Shown: positions 17,143 to 25,702, counted from the stretch's first letter. The stretch: DNA of 27,105 nt from Bacillota bacterium (GCA_023442905.1 JAEZWY010000023.1:1-27105), one strand, 5' to 3'. The notes: generated from the letters alone by a model not told the origin. Numbers and translations are program-made.

Positions 17143-17724
17143 TTATGCTTCTGTATCTGTTTCTGTTTCTATGATATCTTGATCTACAAAAGAAATGAAT
17201 TTTTTTGCAAACAACAAATTAGTTACTGTTTCACAAGCCAAATAAATAATATACTTATCAAAATCTTTCGAATCTGAATAGTCTGTTTGGATATCGTCGC
17301 TAATTGCTATATTTAAATAGTCATGTGCTTGTCGTTTAATGGTAGTTTCCAATAATCCACAAAACTGGTTATAAGCATTTGAATTTCCTTGAGATTGCGC
17401 TAGAAAAATCAATACCCGTCGAATGTCTTGGATTGAAATAACTTCCTTAAACAAGGTAATCACAATTAAATAAGCAATGTGACGTTTATTGTAATGTCTT
17501 TTAATTGGCTTAGGAATTAATCCTAGTTTAACATAGTTATTGACCATCGAAGATGTCACAGGCTTTTTATCTGAAGAAAAAATTTGGAATGGTTCTAAAT
17601 ACTGGGTTACAACTGCAATGAGCTGGTCCATATATAAAGGAATATCCGTAATTTCTTCCCATCGCGGCATTTTAATATCATCTAAACTTTTCACCCAGTT
17701 TTCAAATTCTATTTGTTTCTCCAC
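17143..17724 (-). CDS. DUF1836 protein, MerR-like DNA-binding candidate
   Basis: A protein of 193 residues. The segment VTSSMVNNYVKLGLIPKP followed by YNKRHIAYL is the DUF1836 core, a winged-helix/MerR-type helix-turn-helix (about residues 57-90), followed by a helical C-terminal half. It ends in an acidic ETETDTEA tail encoded by a short repeated Thr/Glu codon run. It begins with GTG and has GGTGAG 5 bases upstream. It probably regulates transcription of its own operon (with degV) or others; the target is unknown. Confidence 0.78.
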   Translation of the reverse strand: MEKQIEFENWVKSLDDIKMPRWEEITDIPLYMDQLIAVVTQYLEPFQIFSSDKKPVTSSMVNNYVKLGLIPKPIKRHYNKRHIAYLIVITLFKEVISIQDIRRVLIFLAQSQGNSNAYNQFCGLLETTIKRQAHDYLNIAISDDIQTDYSDSKDFDKYIIYLACETVTNLLFAKKFISFVDQDIIETETDTEA

Positions 17725-17755
17725 TTTTACTCACCCACTATTTCATTATAACTAT

Positions 17756-17764
17756 ATTATACCA
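17756..17764 (-). promoter_or_regulatory. Extended -10 promoter for DUF1836-degV
   Basis: The minus strand reads TGGTATAAT: a perfect -10 (17756-17761) with a TGn extension. The -35 region is weak. Transcription would start about 25 bases before the GTG. A second TATAAT lies at 17745-17750 on the same strand. Confidence 0.55.
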
Positions 17765-17841
17765 TAAAGTTATCATCACTATGAACAATAGTTTTGAAAA
17801 CAAGATATTTTATTTTGAATCCGAAAAGTACAGGTGTTTAG

Positions 17842-19128
17842 CTAGCGCTTACGATTTCTTAACGACCATTTTGGCCAATTGATTCGCGCTTGTTGCCCAC
17901 TATGAGTATCTTTAATATTATCTGTCAATTTACTTTGAATTTCATTCGTTTGACGTTGTTTGTTATGATTATTTGTCTTAGTCTCCATATCTTCCATAGC
18001 TGCGTGGAAATCTGGATCATCTTTCCCACGTTTTAATCTCTCACCGTATAATTCTTTCATCAGCTTACGTACAGTTCTTGGATTCACTTCTTCCCCTTTT
18101 GCTTCTGCAGTGGCGATAAAGGTTAATACTTCAATATATGACATTGCTAATGCAGTTGTAACGATGGAAGCTGTTGTGCCAGAAATGACACCACCTGCTA
18201 CTGATCCCAAACCTGGAATGAATTTTACAATATTAGAGACAATTAACCGTCCAACATAAGTTGCTGATCCTGTACCACCAATAGCACCCAAAATACCTAA
18301 AGCTGTTGATTGGTCCATGGAGATACCAAATATCGCTGTTATATGTGCCATCATACCAATTTGCATCGGCACTAGGACAGTGGCATCTGAAAAGGGTATT
18401 GGTGTAAATCCTACACCAAATGTTGTCACAATATATCTACGCGCCCAACGTCGCGCTGCTCGTCCTTTTCTATCAATATCTATCTGCTGGGCATTATTAA
18501 AAGCTGTGTGTACGTTATGAGGCAATAAGCCGAATGTTCTTTCTACTAATTCCTTCAGACCGAAAGCAGGAATAGCATAAGCATCTGAAATTTTATAGTC
18601 TATAGCCATCAAACGAATTATCGATTGTACCGGTAGATTTTTATTCACTAGATACTGTTCAAATTTTAAAGCTTGTTCACCAATTGACTGAGTCAAAACC
18701 AGTATTACGGGCATTTTACCTGCAAGGTATTCTATCAGTCGTATTTCCATATCTTCGATGCGTGAAGAACTAGCATTTATACAATAGTAAACTACATGCA
18801 TTTGTTCTTGATTTTCTGACATTTTAGCTAAGGTGTCATCGATTTCACGAGTGACTTGCATTTGGGTGTCAGTATCTAATTCCAGCCCCCTAGTATCGTA
18901 TAATACCATTGGCACGCCTTCTTTTTCAATTCTACGCAAATGTTTTGTTACTGGCTGTCCAATACCTGTTTTAGCTAATTTTTCGCGGAAAATACTATTA
19001 ATTAGCGTAGACTTTCCTACTCCAGTTTTTCCTACAACCAAAATGTGTACCTTCTCAATTTTTTCAATCTCATCTTGTGTTTTTTTAGTTAACTCACCTG
19101 CTAGTGACCAATCCATATTTCTAGCCAT
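17842..19128 (-). CDS. Era-like membrane GTPase with C-terminal DUF697 domain
   Basis: A protein of 428 residues. An N-terminal P-loop GTPase domain has G1 GKTGVGKST (33-41) and G3 DTRG (78-81); the G4 position (145-148) reads LTQS instead of [N/T]KxD. The C-terminal half (about 215-350) is hydrophobic with glycine-rich segments (FIPGLGSVAGGVISGTTAS) typical of DUF697/YcjF-like membrane-associated GTPases. The tail is charged and disordered and ends RNRKR. ATG 19128 is chosen over the GTG 9 bases upstream because GAGG lies 8 bases before it and overlaps the GTG. It stands alone; no terminator is evident, so transcripts may read on to DUF1836. The function is unknown. Confidence 0.8.
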   Translation of the reverse strand: MARNMDWSLAGELTKKTQDEIEKIEKVHILVVGKTGVGKSTLINSIFREKLAKTGIGQPVTKHLRRIEKEGVPMVLYDTRGLELDTDTQMQVTREIDDTLAKMSENQEQMHVVYYCINASSSRIEDMEIRLIEYLAGKMPVILVLTQSIGEQALKFEQYLVNKNLPVQSIIRLMAIDYKISDAYAIPAFGLKELVERTFGLLPHNVHTAFNNAQQIDIDRKGRAARRWARRYIVTTFGVGFTPIPFSDATVLVPMQIGMMAHITAIFGISMDQSTALGILGAIGGTGSATYVGRLIVSNIVKFIPGLGSVAGGVISGTTASIVTTALAMSYIEVLTFIATAEAKGEEVNPRTVRKLMKELYGERLKRGKDDPDFHAAMEDMETKTNNHNKQRQTNEIQSKLTDNIKDTHSGQQARINWPKWSLRNRKR

Positions 19129-19161
19129 TTTGTTCACCTCAACTATTATTTCTTATATTTA

Positions 19162-19170
19162 ATTTTATCA
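19162..19170 (-). promoter_or_regulatory. Extended -10 for the DUF697 GTPase gene
   Basis: The minus strand reads TGATAAAAT, an extended -10 ending about 34 bases before the ATG. The -35 (TACTAA, 16-base spacer) is poor. Confidence 0.45.
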
Positions 19171-19228
19171 GATATTAGTTAAATTAGTATGATATTGAAG
19201 CGGATTTTCATAATTAGCTCATAGAATA

Positions 19229-19237
19229 TGCTATACT
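19229..19237 (+). promoter_or_regulatory. Extended -10 promoter for the hemolysin III gene
   Basis: TGCTATACT (19229-19237), a good extended -10 lying 39 bases before the ATG at 19277. No clear -35 is visible. Confidence 0.5.
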
Positions 19238-19276
19238 ACATGTGTAAAAAACGCATCCGACTTAAGGAGGAAAATA

Positions 19277-19948
19277 ATGTCTGCTAATTCACGTAGTCGA
19301 GAAAAACTCAAATTGCCTTATACAAAAGCTTATTATATCACGAATGAGGTCCTCAATTCAGTAACCCATGGTATTGGCTTTGTTCTTTCAATTGTTGCTA
19401 CCGTTTTCCTAATCCTAAAAGGGATTGAAAATCAAAATACACTTGAAACATTTTCATATGTTATATATGGACTTTCAATGTGTGCTTTATACTTAGCATC
19501 CACCTTATACCATAGCTTCTCTTTTACAAAAGCGGCAGGTATCCTTAAAATTATCGACCACTCATCTATTTTTATTTTAATTGCTGGTTCATATACGCCA
19601 TTTGCACTTGTCGCAATTGGTGGTAGCTTCGGCTGGTTTATCTTTATCGCACAATGGGCTATTGCCATATTCGGTATTGTGGGTAAAATTCTTTTCCTAA
19701 ATAAAATGAAGAAGTTCTCCACCCTCCTTTATATTTTAATGGGATGGTTTGGCGTAATTGCAATTCCACAAATGGCATCAGCAATCGGTAGTGGCGGTAT
19801 TGCTTGGTTGATTGCAGGTGGCGTAACCTATACAGTTGGCACTATTTTTTATGCTTATGACGATTTTAAATTCTGGCATGTCATTTGGCATCTATTTGTA
19901 CTTGGTGGGAGTATCGCTATGTACTTCGCAGTGCTATTATATGTGTAA
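19277..19948 (+). CDS. Hemolysin III family (PAQR-type) membrane protein
   Basis: A protein of 223 residues with seven predicted membrane helices. The PAQR/Hly-III metal-site residues are visible: a His in SVTHGIGF, LASTLYHSF, DHSSIFILIAGSYTPF and the C-terminal WHVIWHLFVLGG. Animal PAQR proteins are receptors with ceramidase-type activity; bacterial ones are named after a haemolysin but are probably envelope proteins of unknown function. The start has a strong AAGGAGG 7 bases upstream. It is monocistronic, flanked by its own promoter and a terminator. Confidence 0.92.
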   Translation: MSANSRSREKLKLPYTKAYYITNEVLNSVTHGIGFVLSIVATVFLILKGIENQNTLETFSYVIYGLSMCALYLASTLYHSFSFTKAAGILKIIDHSSIFILIAGSYTPFALVAIGGSFGWFIFIAQWAIAIFGIVGKILFLNKMKKFSTLLYILMGWFGVIAIPQMASAIGSGGIAWLIAGGVTYTVGTIFYAYDDFKFWHVIWHLFVLGGSIAMYFAVLLYV

Positions 19949-19970
19949 AAACGCAACAATTCATATATAA

Positions 19971-20013
19971 AAATAAGGGGAAGCGACTTCTTTGTCGCCT
20001 CCCCTTATTTTTT
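19971..20013. terminator. Bidirectional terminator between the hemolysin III and aromatic-acid-exporter genes
   Basis: AAATAAGGGGAAGCGAC (19971-19987) pairs with GTCGCCTCCCCTTATTT (19994-20010) with a single mismatch, giving a 17-pair stem and a 6-base loop. A T-run follows on the plus strand and an A-run precedes it. Confidence 0.92.
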
Positions 20014-20037
20014 TACTTTTATACGCATTTTCTTCAT

Positions 20038-21024
20038 TTATTTCTTATTTTGCAGATACTTTAATCGTTGACCACTTTTATAAAATTCATATTTTAAATT
20101 TAAAAATTTTTCACAGTCTAATAGAATATCGAAAAGCATTGATCTGGTTTCAAACTCATTTCTACTTTGGGGTAAAGGTTGCATTCTAAATCGTGCCTTT
20201 AATTGTTCTAATTCATTTCGAAGCTTAGCGGCCGTATTCATTTCAGATAATTCTTGACTAACATGTCTGAAAAAGTCACTCAAGTCATATGTTTGTTCTG
20301 TTGATTCAAAGATATTATCTAAAGAATTATTAATATCGTAAAGAATAATTAATTGCGAGCTGCGCATAGAAAAATAACTTTGATAATAAATTTGACTTTC
20401 ACCGCTAATATTATTTTCTGCCTCTTTCATAGCTAAGTATTCACCATGTTTAGCTAATTCATAAGCTTGATCAATATGCTCATACAATAGATGGTCCTGA
20501 TGATGAGGTGTATCCATTTTATCAGCCAATTGGTTTAAAATGATTTGCATTTCCTCTTCAATCTCCACCTTTACCTTATTCATCTGCCCACTTGCAGAGG
20601 TTTGATACAAGTTGACTATTACAGCAATCCCTACACCTATAACTAATAGAAGCATTTCATTAACCCACCAATTAAAGTCAGAAGCTTGTTCTAATAATAA
20701 ATGTGAAATAAAGACTGCACAGGGTGCAATCGCATTATCACTTTTTAGGTAGACAGAAATTGGATAAGTTATTAGTAGATAAAGTGAGAATACCCAGATT
20801 TCATATCCAAAAATGTTGAATAATATAGTGGCAATCAGCAAACTTAAGATCATTGTAAGGGTCAAGTTTCCAATATATTGAACAGTTTTCTTACTGGTTT
20901 CTGCTAATGATAGAATAGCAATAACACCAGCAGATACTGCATAATCTAAACCTAGCCATTGGGCCAAAAAAATCGCAATAAATGTGGCCACTGCATATTT
21001 TGCACTTTTAATTGCTACAAGCAT
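20038..21024 (-). CDS. Aromatic acid exporter family 1 protein (DUF939, YqjA-like)
   Basis: A membrane protein of 328 residues. Residues 1-145 hold about five to six hydrophobic helices with the family's N-terminal signature (MLVAIKSAKYAVATFIAIFL, then SAGVIAILSLAETSKKTVQY). Residues 150-328 are a soluble helical domain (DUF939 C-terminal type). Relatives are named after aromatic acid efflux pumps such as AaeB/FUSC but are shorter; the substrate is not established. The ATG has AAGGAG 7 bases upstream. It is single-gene and convergent with the hemolysin III gene. Confidence 0.87.
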   Translation of the reverse strand: MLVAIKSAKYAVATFIAIFLAQWLGLDYAVSAGVIAILSLAETSKKTVQYIGNLTLTMILSLLIATILFNIFGYEIWVFSLYLLITYPISVYLKSDNAIAPCAVFISHLLLEQASDFNWWVNEMLLLVIGVGIAVIVNLYQTSASGQMNKVKVEIEEEMQIILNQLADKMDTPHHQDHLLYEHIDQAYELAKHGEYLAMKEAENNISGESQIYYQSYFSMRSSQLIILYDINNSLDNIFESTEQTYDLSDFFRHVSQELSEMNTAAKLRNELEQLKARFRMQPLPQSRNEFETRSMLFDILLDCEKFLNLKYEFYKSGQRLKYLQNKK

Positions 21025-21054
21025 TCGATCGCTCCTTTAACTTTACTCATGCAT

Positions 21055-21063
21055 ATTTTAGCA
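21055..21063 (-). promoter_or_regulatory. Extended -10 for the aromatic acid exporter gene
   Basis: The minus strand reads TGCTAAAAT (hexamer 21055-21060), about 31 bases before the ATG. The -35 is weak. Confidence 0.45.
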
Positions 21064-21139
21064 TATATTCTGAAACTCATTTTGTGAAAACGTACCACAT
21101 CAACAAATTTCTAAAAAAGTGCGCAAAGATAATGAAATA

Positions 21140-21148
21140 TGGTAGAAT
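21140..21148 (+). promoter_or_regulatory. Extended -10 promoter for rpoY-rnjA
   Basis: TGGTAGAAT (hexamer 21143-21148) with a poor -35 (GTGCGC region, 17-base spacer). The 5' leader would be about 45 bases. It is the only plausible promoter in the gap divergent from the exporter gene. Confidence 0.5.
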
Positions 21149-21200
21149 AGTGTAAGCGAGTAAGATCACATTTTCAATAAATTTATAAAAGGAGCAAAAA

Positions 21201-21419
21201 ATGATTTTTAAAGTAACTTATCAAGATTCATTGACTGAAGTACCACGTCGTGAGTCAACAAACACTATGTATGTCCAAGCTGAAAATAAACGTGAGGTTC
21301 GTGCCCACCTAGAGAATGAAACCCCCTATCTAGTCGAGTTTATTCAACCACTTGAAGGTGCGCATTTAGAATACGAACAACAAAATCCAGACTTTAAAGT
21401 TGTGGAGCTTTCTAATTAA
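21201..21419 (+). CDS. rpoY: RNA polymerase epsilon subunit
   Basis: A small Firmicutes-specific RNA polymerase subunit of 72 residues (formerly DUF1447). The start MIFKVTYQDSLTEVPRRE, the TMYVQA strand and NKREVRAHL match the family along its whole length. A strong AAGGAGC lies upstream. Its TAA overlaps the ATG of rnjA by one base (TAATG), the normal arrangement in this lineage, so the two are translationally coupled. Confidence 0.93.
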   Translation: MIFKVTYQDSLTEVPRRESTNTMYVQAENKREVRAHLENETPYLVEFIQPLEGAHLEYEQQNPDFKVVELSN

Positions 21420-23092
21420 TGAAAGTTGATATAAAGAATAATGAAGTTGGCGTTTTCGCTTTCGGGGGATTAGACGAAATCGGTAAAAACTCTTATGGGG
21501 TCCAATTTCAAGATGAAATTTTATTATTAGATGCTGGGGTTAAATTCCCAGAAGACGATTTGCTAGGTATTGATTATGTTATTGCCAATTATCAATACTT
21601 AATTCAAAACGAACAAAAAGTGAAGGGTTTATTCATTACCCATGGTCACGAAGATCATATTGGTGGTATTCCTTTCTTACTAAAACAAATTAATATTCCA
21701 ATCTATGCAGGCAAATTAGCCATGGCGTTAATTAAGAATAAATTAGAAGAACACGGTTTATTACGAGATGCAGAATTACATATTATTGATGAAGATTCTG
21801 TTATTAAGTTTAGAAAAACATCCGTTTCTTTCTACCGCACTACTCACTCAATTCCAGACGCAATGGGGATTGTGGTAAAGACCCCACCAGGAAATGTTGT
21901 ATTTACTGGTGACTATAAATTCGACTTCACGCCAGTTGGTGAACCAGCTGATATCCATAAAATGGCTAAAATCGGTGAAGAAGGCGTTCTATTATTACTT
22001 GGTGACTCAACAAATGCTGAGATTCCAGGCTTTACCCAATCAGAACGTGCTGTCGGCGAATCATTAGCAGATATCATGTCAAATATCGAAGGTCGAATAA
22101 TCTTCGCATCATTCGCTTCAAATATTTCACGTCTATCGCAAGCTATTGATGTTGCAGTTGCACAAGGTAGAAAAATAGCAGTATTTGGTAGATCTATGGA
22201 AGCTGCCATTCGTAATGCTATTGAACTTGGCTACTTTAATGTTGGTGAAGATGCTTTCATTCAAAGTAACGAGATCAACCAATACCCAGCAAATGAAATT
22301 TTAATCATGTGTACGGGTTCTCAAGGGGAACCAATGGCAGCTCTTTCTCGAATTGCTAATGGTACCCACCGACAAATTTCTATTCAACCTGATGATACTG
22401 TGATCTTCTCATCTAGCCCTATTCCAGGTAATACTTTATCTGTAAACCATGTTATTAACCAATTATTGGCAGCAGGTGCGGAAGTTATCCATGGCAAAGT
22501 AAACAATGTCCATACTTCTGGACACGGTGGTCAACAAGAACAAAAACTGATGTTATCGTTGATGAAACCGAAATACTTTATGCCTGTTCATGGTGAGTAC
22601 CGTATGTTAAGTATTCAAGCTGAACAAGCTGAATTAGTCGGTATTCCACATGAAAATATATTTATCATGCAGAATGGTGAAGTCTTAGCTTTAACACAAG
22701 ACTCAGCGCGTCGCGCAGGTAGTTTCCCAGGAGAAGCTGTTTATGTTGACGGTAAAGGTATTGGAGATATTGGCAATATTGTTTTACGTGACCGACACAA
22801 TCTTTCTGAAGATGGATTAGTATTGGCTGTTGTATCTGTTGACTTTAGTAAGAATGAATTACTCGCTGGTCCTGATATCGTTTCCCGTGGTTTCATTTAC
22901 ATGCGTGAATCAGTTGGTTTGATTCAAGATGCGCAAAAAGTTATCCGAACCACTGTTATCGGCCATCTAAATTCTGGTAAGAAAGTTAACGAAAAAATAT
23001 TACGTGATGCGATGCAAAACGCCTTACAGCCGTTCTTGTATAAACGTACTAAACGTAATCCAATGATTATGGCTGTTGTTATGCCTGTATAA
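21419..23092 (+). CDS. rnjA: Ribonuclease J1
   Basis: A 5'-3' exoribonuclease/endoribonuclease of the metallo-beta-lactamase/beta-CASP family that acts in mRNA decay and rRNA maturation. The 557 residues are the usual length. The zinc-binding motif HGHEDH is at 75-80; further motifs are FTGDYKFD, LLLGDSTNAE, HTSGHGGQQE and FMPVHGEYRML. The C-terminal domain follows VYVDGKGIGDIG. The start overlaps the rpoY stop by one base, with GTGGAG upstream inside rpoY. It ends before a bidirectional terminator facing liaR. Confidence 0.96.
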   Translation: MKVDIKNNEVGVFAFGGLDEIGKNSYGVQFQDEILLLDAGVKFPEDDLLGIDYVIANYQYLIQNEQKVKGLFITHGHEDHIGGIPFLLKQINIPIYAGKLAMALIKNKLEEHGLLRDAELHIIDEDSVIKFRKTSVSFYRTTHSIPDAMGIVVKTPPGNVVFTGDYKFDFTPVGEPADIHKMAKIGEEGVLLLLGDSTNAEIPGFTQSERAVGESLADIMSNIEGRIIFASFASNISRLSQAIDVAVAQGRKIAVFGRSMEAAIRNAIELGYFNVGEDAFIQSNEINQYPANEILIMCTGSQGEPMAALSRIANGTHRQISIQPDDTVIFSSSPIPGNTLSVNHVINQLLAAGAEVIHGKVNNVHTSGHGGQQEQKLMLSLMKPKYFMPVHGEYRMLSIQAEQAELVGIPHENIFIMQNGEVLALTQDSARRAGSFPGEAVYVDGKGIGDIGNIVLRDRHNLSEDGLVLAVVSVDFSKNELLAGPDIVSRGFIYMRESVGLIQDAQKVIRTTVIGHLNSGKKVNEKILRDAMQNALQPFLYKRTKRNPMIMAVVMPV

Positions 23093-23109
23093 TTATAAAA
23101 TAAAAAAAT

Positions 23110-23144
23110 AAACCTGCGATATAAGCTCAATATCGCAGGTTTTC
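23110..23144. terminator. Bidirectional terminator between rnjA and liaR
   Basis: AACCTGCGATAT (23111-23122) pairs perfectly with ATATCGCAGGTT (23130-23141) around a 7-base loop. A TTT run follows and an A-run of seven precedes, so it serves both convergent operons. Confidence 0.9.
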
Positions 23145-23145
23145 A

Positions 23146-23778
23146 TTATTTTACAAGCTGATGTTGAAAGGCATAAATAGTTGCTTGTGTACGATCCTCT
23201 ACACCTAATTTTGATAGAATATTGGATACATGTGTTTTTACAGTCTTTAAGGTAATATATAGCTCATCAGCAATTTCCTGATTTGATTTACCCGCAGCAA
23301 TCAACTGTAAAACCTCTTGTTCACGTGACGTTAAATCGTCATGCAGATGGTGGCGGTTAGATTCTACCTCATGCGCAATTAGTTTTTCATTTACTGTGGG
23401 GGCAATTACTGATTCACCGGCAAATGTTCGCCGAATAGCTGAAGCAATTTCACTAGCTGAAGATGTTTTTAGTATATAACCTTTTGCACCAGCCTGCATT
23501 GCTGGATATACTTTTTCATCATCAATAAAAGAAGTAACAATTAAAATATTCGCTTCTGGCCACTCAGCTAAAATTTCTTGTGTCGCTTGGATACCATCCA
23601 TATTATCCATCACTAAATCCATTAAAATAATATCTGGACGTAAGCTTAAAGCTAATTTTTTGCCTTCTAACCCATCTCTAGCTTCCCCCACTATCTCTAA
23701 ATCTACTTGGGTGGATAAATAGGTTGAAACGCCTAATCTGACCATTTCATGATCATCTACTAGTAATACACTAATCAT
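23146..23778 (-). CDS. liaR: LiaR/VraR-type response regulator (NarL family)
   Basis: Transcriptional regulator of the cell-envelope stress system; 210 residues. The receiver domain (1-120) has DD8-9 and the phosphoacceptor Asp54 in DIILMDL. The C-terminal LuxR-type helix-turn-helix (LTSREQEVLQLIAAGKSNQE, then TVKTHVSNILSKL) binds DNA. The longest frame begins 10 codons upstream with TTG, but GGAGG 6 bases before the ATG at 23778 lies in that extension, and the family begins at MISVLLVDDHEM. It overlaps the 3' end of liaS by 8 bases. It is the last gene of liaF-liaS-liaR. Confidence 0.94.
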   Translation of the reverse strand: MISVLLVDDHEMVRLGVSTYLSTQVDLEIVGEARDGLEGKKLALSLRPDIILMDLVMDNMDGIQATQEILAEWPEANILIVTSFIDDEKVYPAMQAGAKGYILKTSSASEIASAIRRTFAGESVIAPTVNEKLIAHEVESNRHHLHDDLTSREQEVLQLIAAGKSNQEIADELYITLKTVKTHVSNILSKLGVEDRTQATIYAFQHQLVK

Positions 23779-24832
23779 ACGTGCCCTCCATTTTTCTTGG
23801 TATAACAATTTGTACTAAAGTCCCCTGATTTTCAAAAGATATAATATTCGCGCTACCACCTAATTGTGCAACACGCTCTTGTATATTTTTCAAACCATAA
23901 CCGCCACTTTGTGCTAATTCTTTATCAGTATCAAAGCCCACGCCATCATCCGAAAATCTCAGATAAATATTCCGGTCTTTTTCATATAAATGGCACTCGA
24001 TAATTTGGGCTTTAGCGTGTCTTAGGCTATTAGATAATAATTCTTGCACAATCCTAAATAAGTGGTTCTCTACTTCAGGTAGCAACTGAACATCAGTCAC
24101 TGTTGCTTCGAAATTGATTTTTACTTTTGTTTCTAATTCTCTAAAGAGCTGTTTAATCCCTTCTGCCAAACTTTGATTGGTTAATGAAATTGGTCGCAAG
24201 TGGAGTAATAGTGACCGCATTTCAGCCTGTGCTTGATCTACCATATCTGCCACTTTACCAATAAGTTGCCGATTCACGGGATCCATATTATCTGCTTGTT
24301 CTTGAATCGCAGATAGAATCATCGTCATAGCGAATAATTGCTGACTAACTGAATCATGTAATTCCCTAGCGATTCGTTGACGTTCCTCTTTGACTAGTTC
24401 ATTTCGATTCATCTCAGAAGTTGCTTCGTCAGCTACTGTCTTCGCTTGTAAGGTCATTTCCATATTCTGCAACATCAGCCTTAGCTGTTCAATTTGAGCC
24501 TCCACTTGATCATTCGTATATGCACCAGCCATTTCACCTTGGAAAACGGGTGAATCATATTTTCGAGTAGTCAAAGCGGTTAATTTAGCAGTTAATTGAT
24601 GTTCATCCTTATATAAGAAGAAATACAAGATAAAAGTAGCCAGCAAGGAGATACCCATATTAATCATTAATAAATAGATAAAGGGTAAAGTTAAGCGTGC
24701 AAACTCGAGATAAGATGTTTCAACGTGCATAATATTTGGTGCAAGTATTATTAAGATATAGGCACCGATTGACAAAGTTAATAGTGATAACCAAATAACC
24801 AGAAAGATGGTTAAAAAGCGACGTCCTCTCAT
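23771..24832 (-). CDS. liaS: LiaS/VraS-type sensor histidine kinase
   Basis: Membrane histidine kinase of 353 residues. Two helices (about 6-31 and 48-73) enclose a very short outer loop, the pattern of intramembrane-sensing kinases. Then come a HAMP-like linker and coiled coil (about 105-150), the HisKA_3 box ARELHDSVSQQ with phosphorylated His159, and the HATPase domain (DDGVGFD, then GYGLKNIQERV). The start has GAGGTGG 7 bases upstream and overlaps the liaF stop by 4 bases (ATGA). In the family, LiaF inhibits LiaS until cell-wall antibiotics relieve it. Confidence 0.94.
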   Translation of the reverse strand: MRGRRFLTIFLVIWLSLLTLSIGAYILIILAPNIMHVETSYLEFARLTLPFIYLLMINMGISLLATFILYFFLYKDEHQLTAKLTALTTRKYDSPVFQGEMAGAYTNDQVEAQIEQLRLMLQNMEMTLQAKTVADEATSEMNRNELVKEERQRIARELHDSVSQQLFAMTMILSAIQEQADNMDPVNRQLIGKVADMVDQAQAEMRSLLLHLRPISLTNQSLAEGIKQLFRELETKVKINFEATVTDVQLLPEVENHLFRIVQELLSNSLRHAKAQIIECHLYEKDRNIYLRFSDDGVGFDTDKELAQSGGYGLKNIQERVAQLGGSANIISFENQGTLVQIVIPRKMEGTYD

Positions 24833-25581
24833 AAAAAGACCACCTCAACCGCTCCCCATCCTTGAGAAACCTGTAAATAAATCTTTCTATTGCTTTGTTG
24901 ATAGTCACTACTCATAAAGACTTTCCGCTCATTATTTAGTGGTATTTTCTTACCATTCCAATTCACTTCCGTACGAAATCCATTTGCATGTAATTCAAGG
25001 CCAACGCCTTCAGGCACAACTAGTTTCGTATGACCAACTAATTGATTTATCACCACCACATTTGTACCTACAGGAACAATAGTTGAACCAAAATCAATGA
25101 AAGTATTCGCATACAAATGGTACATCTCTACATCTTCCCAAGCGTATATTTCTTCTTTATAAGGGGCATTATTAAATAATTGATCGAATGCTAAAAAAGT
25201 TTCCTTATTAATAAGCTCAGCGTCTTCTACATCAATAATCTTCGTTTGACGCAAAGTTAAATCATATTTTTCATTATCAAATTTATCTCTAACAATTGCA
25301 TAGTAGATCAAACCGACAACTACCATAGCTAATAAAGTACCTGAAATATACGGTAGAGTCACTATCCCAATAAAAACGAGAAAACACCCGATAGCAACTA
25401 GTAATAAATTCAACCAACTTTGATGCTTCTTCTCTTCATTCATTTGTAATTTTACACGGTTACTGATAGCCAATAAGCCACAGCCGACCACAATTGAAAT
25501 CAAATTTTCCGGTTTAATCAATAAACCTGTAAAAACAATTAATCCGGCAAAACAAGCTAATATCATCCATAGATTCCTCAT
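24829..25581 (-). CDS. liaF: LiaF/VraT-type membrane inhibitor of the Lia system
   Basis: A protein of 250 residues with four hydrophobic segments in the first 120 and a soluble C-terminal beta-rich LiaF domain (about 140-250, with VVPVGTNVVVINQLVGHTKL and VEVVFL at the end). It acts as negative regulator of LiaS in B. subtilis and S. aureus (VraT). Three in-frame ATGs exist (25602, 25593, 25581). GGAGG sits 5 bases before the last, giving the start MRNLWMIL, so it is preferred. It is followed directly by liaS with a 4-base overlap. Confidence 0.9.
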   Translation of the reverse strand: MRNLWMILACFAGLIVFTGLLIKPENLISIVVGCGLLAISNRVKLQMNEEKKHQSWLNLLLVAIGCFLVFIGIVTLPYISGTLLAMVVVGLIYYAIVRDKFDNEKYDLTLRQTKIIDVEDAELINKETFLAFDQLFNNAPYKEEIYAWEDVEMYHLYANTFIDFGSTIVPVGTNVVVINQLVGHTKLVVPEGVGLELHANGFRTEVNWNGKKIPLNNERKVFMSSDYQQSNRKIYLQVSQGWGAVEVVFL

Positions 25582-25608
25582 ATTGCCCTCCATCTTCTTC
25601 ATATTTTA

Positions 25609-25617
25609 ATCATACCA
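25609..25617 (-). promoter_or_regulatory. Extended -10 promoter for liaFSR
   Basis: The minus strand reads TGGTATGAT (hexamer 25609-25614), about 27 bases before the liaF ATG. The -35 is weak, as expected for an activated promoter. I found no clear LiaR/VraR inverted repeat upstream by eye. Confidence 0.45.
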
Positions 25618-25702
25618 CTTTTACATTTTACTATATATGACCATTTTATGAGATAGATAATCTTTTTACATTAGACCTAAGCCTTAATCTCATCATAATA
25701 TC

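Noticed and set aside
17143..17172. Short repeated TCTGTATCTGTTTCTG tract
   Set aside because: It encodes the acidic ETETDTEA tail of the DUF1836 protein; only a few units, not a satellite or CRISPR repeat.
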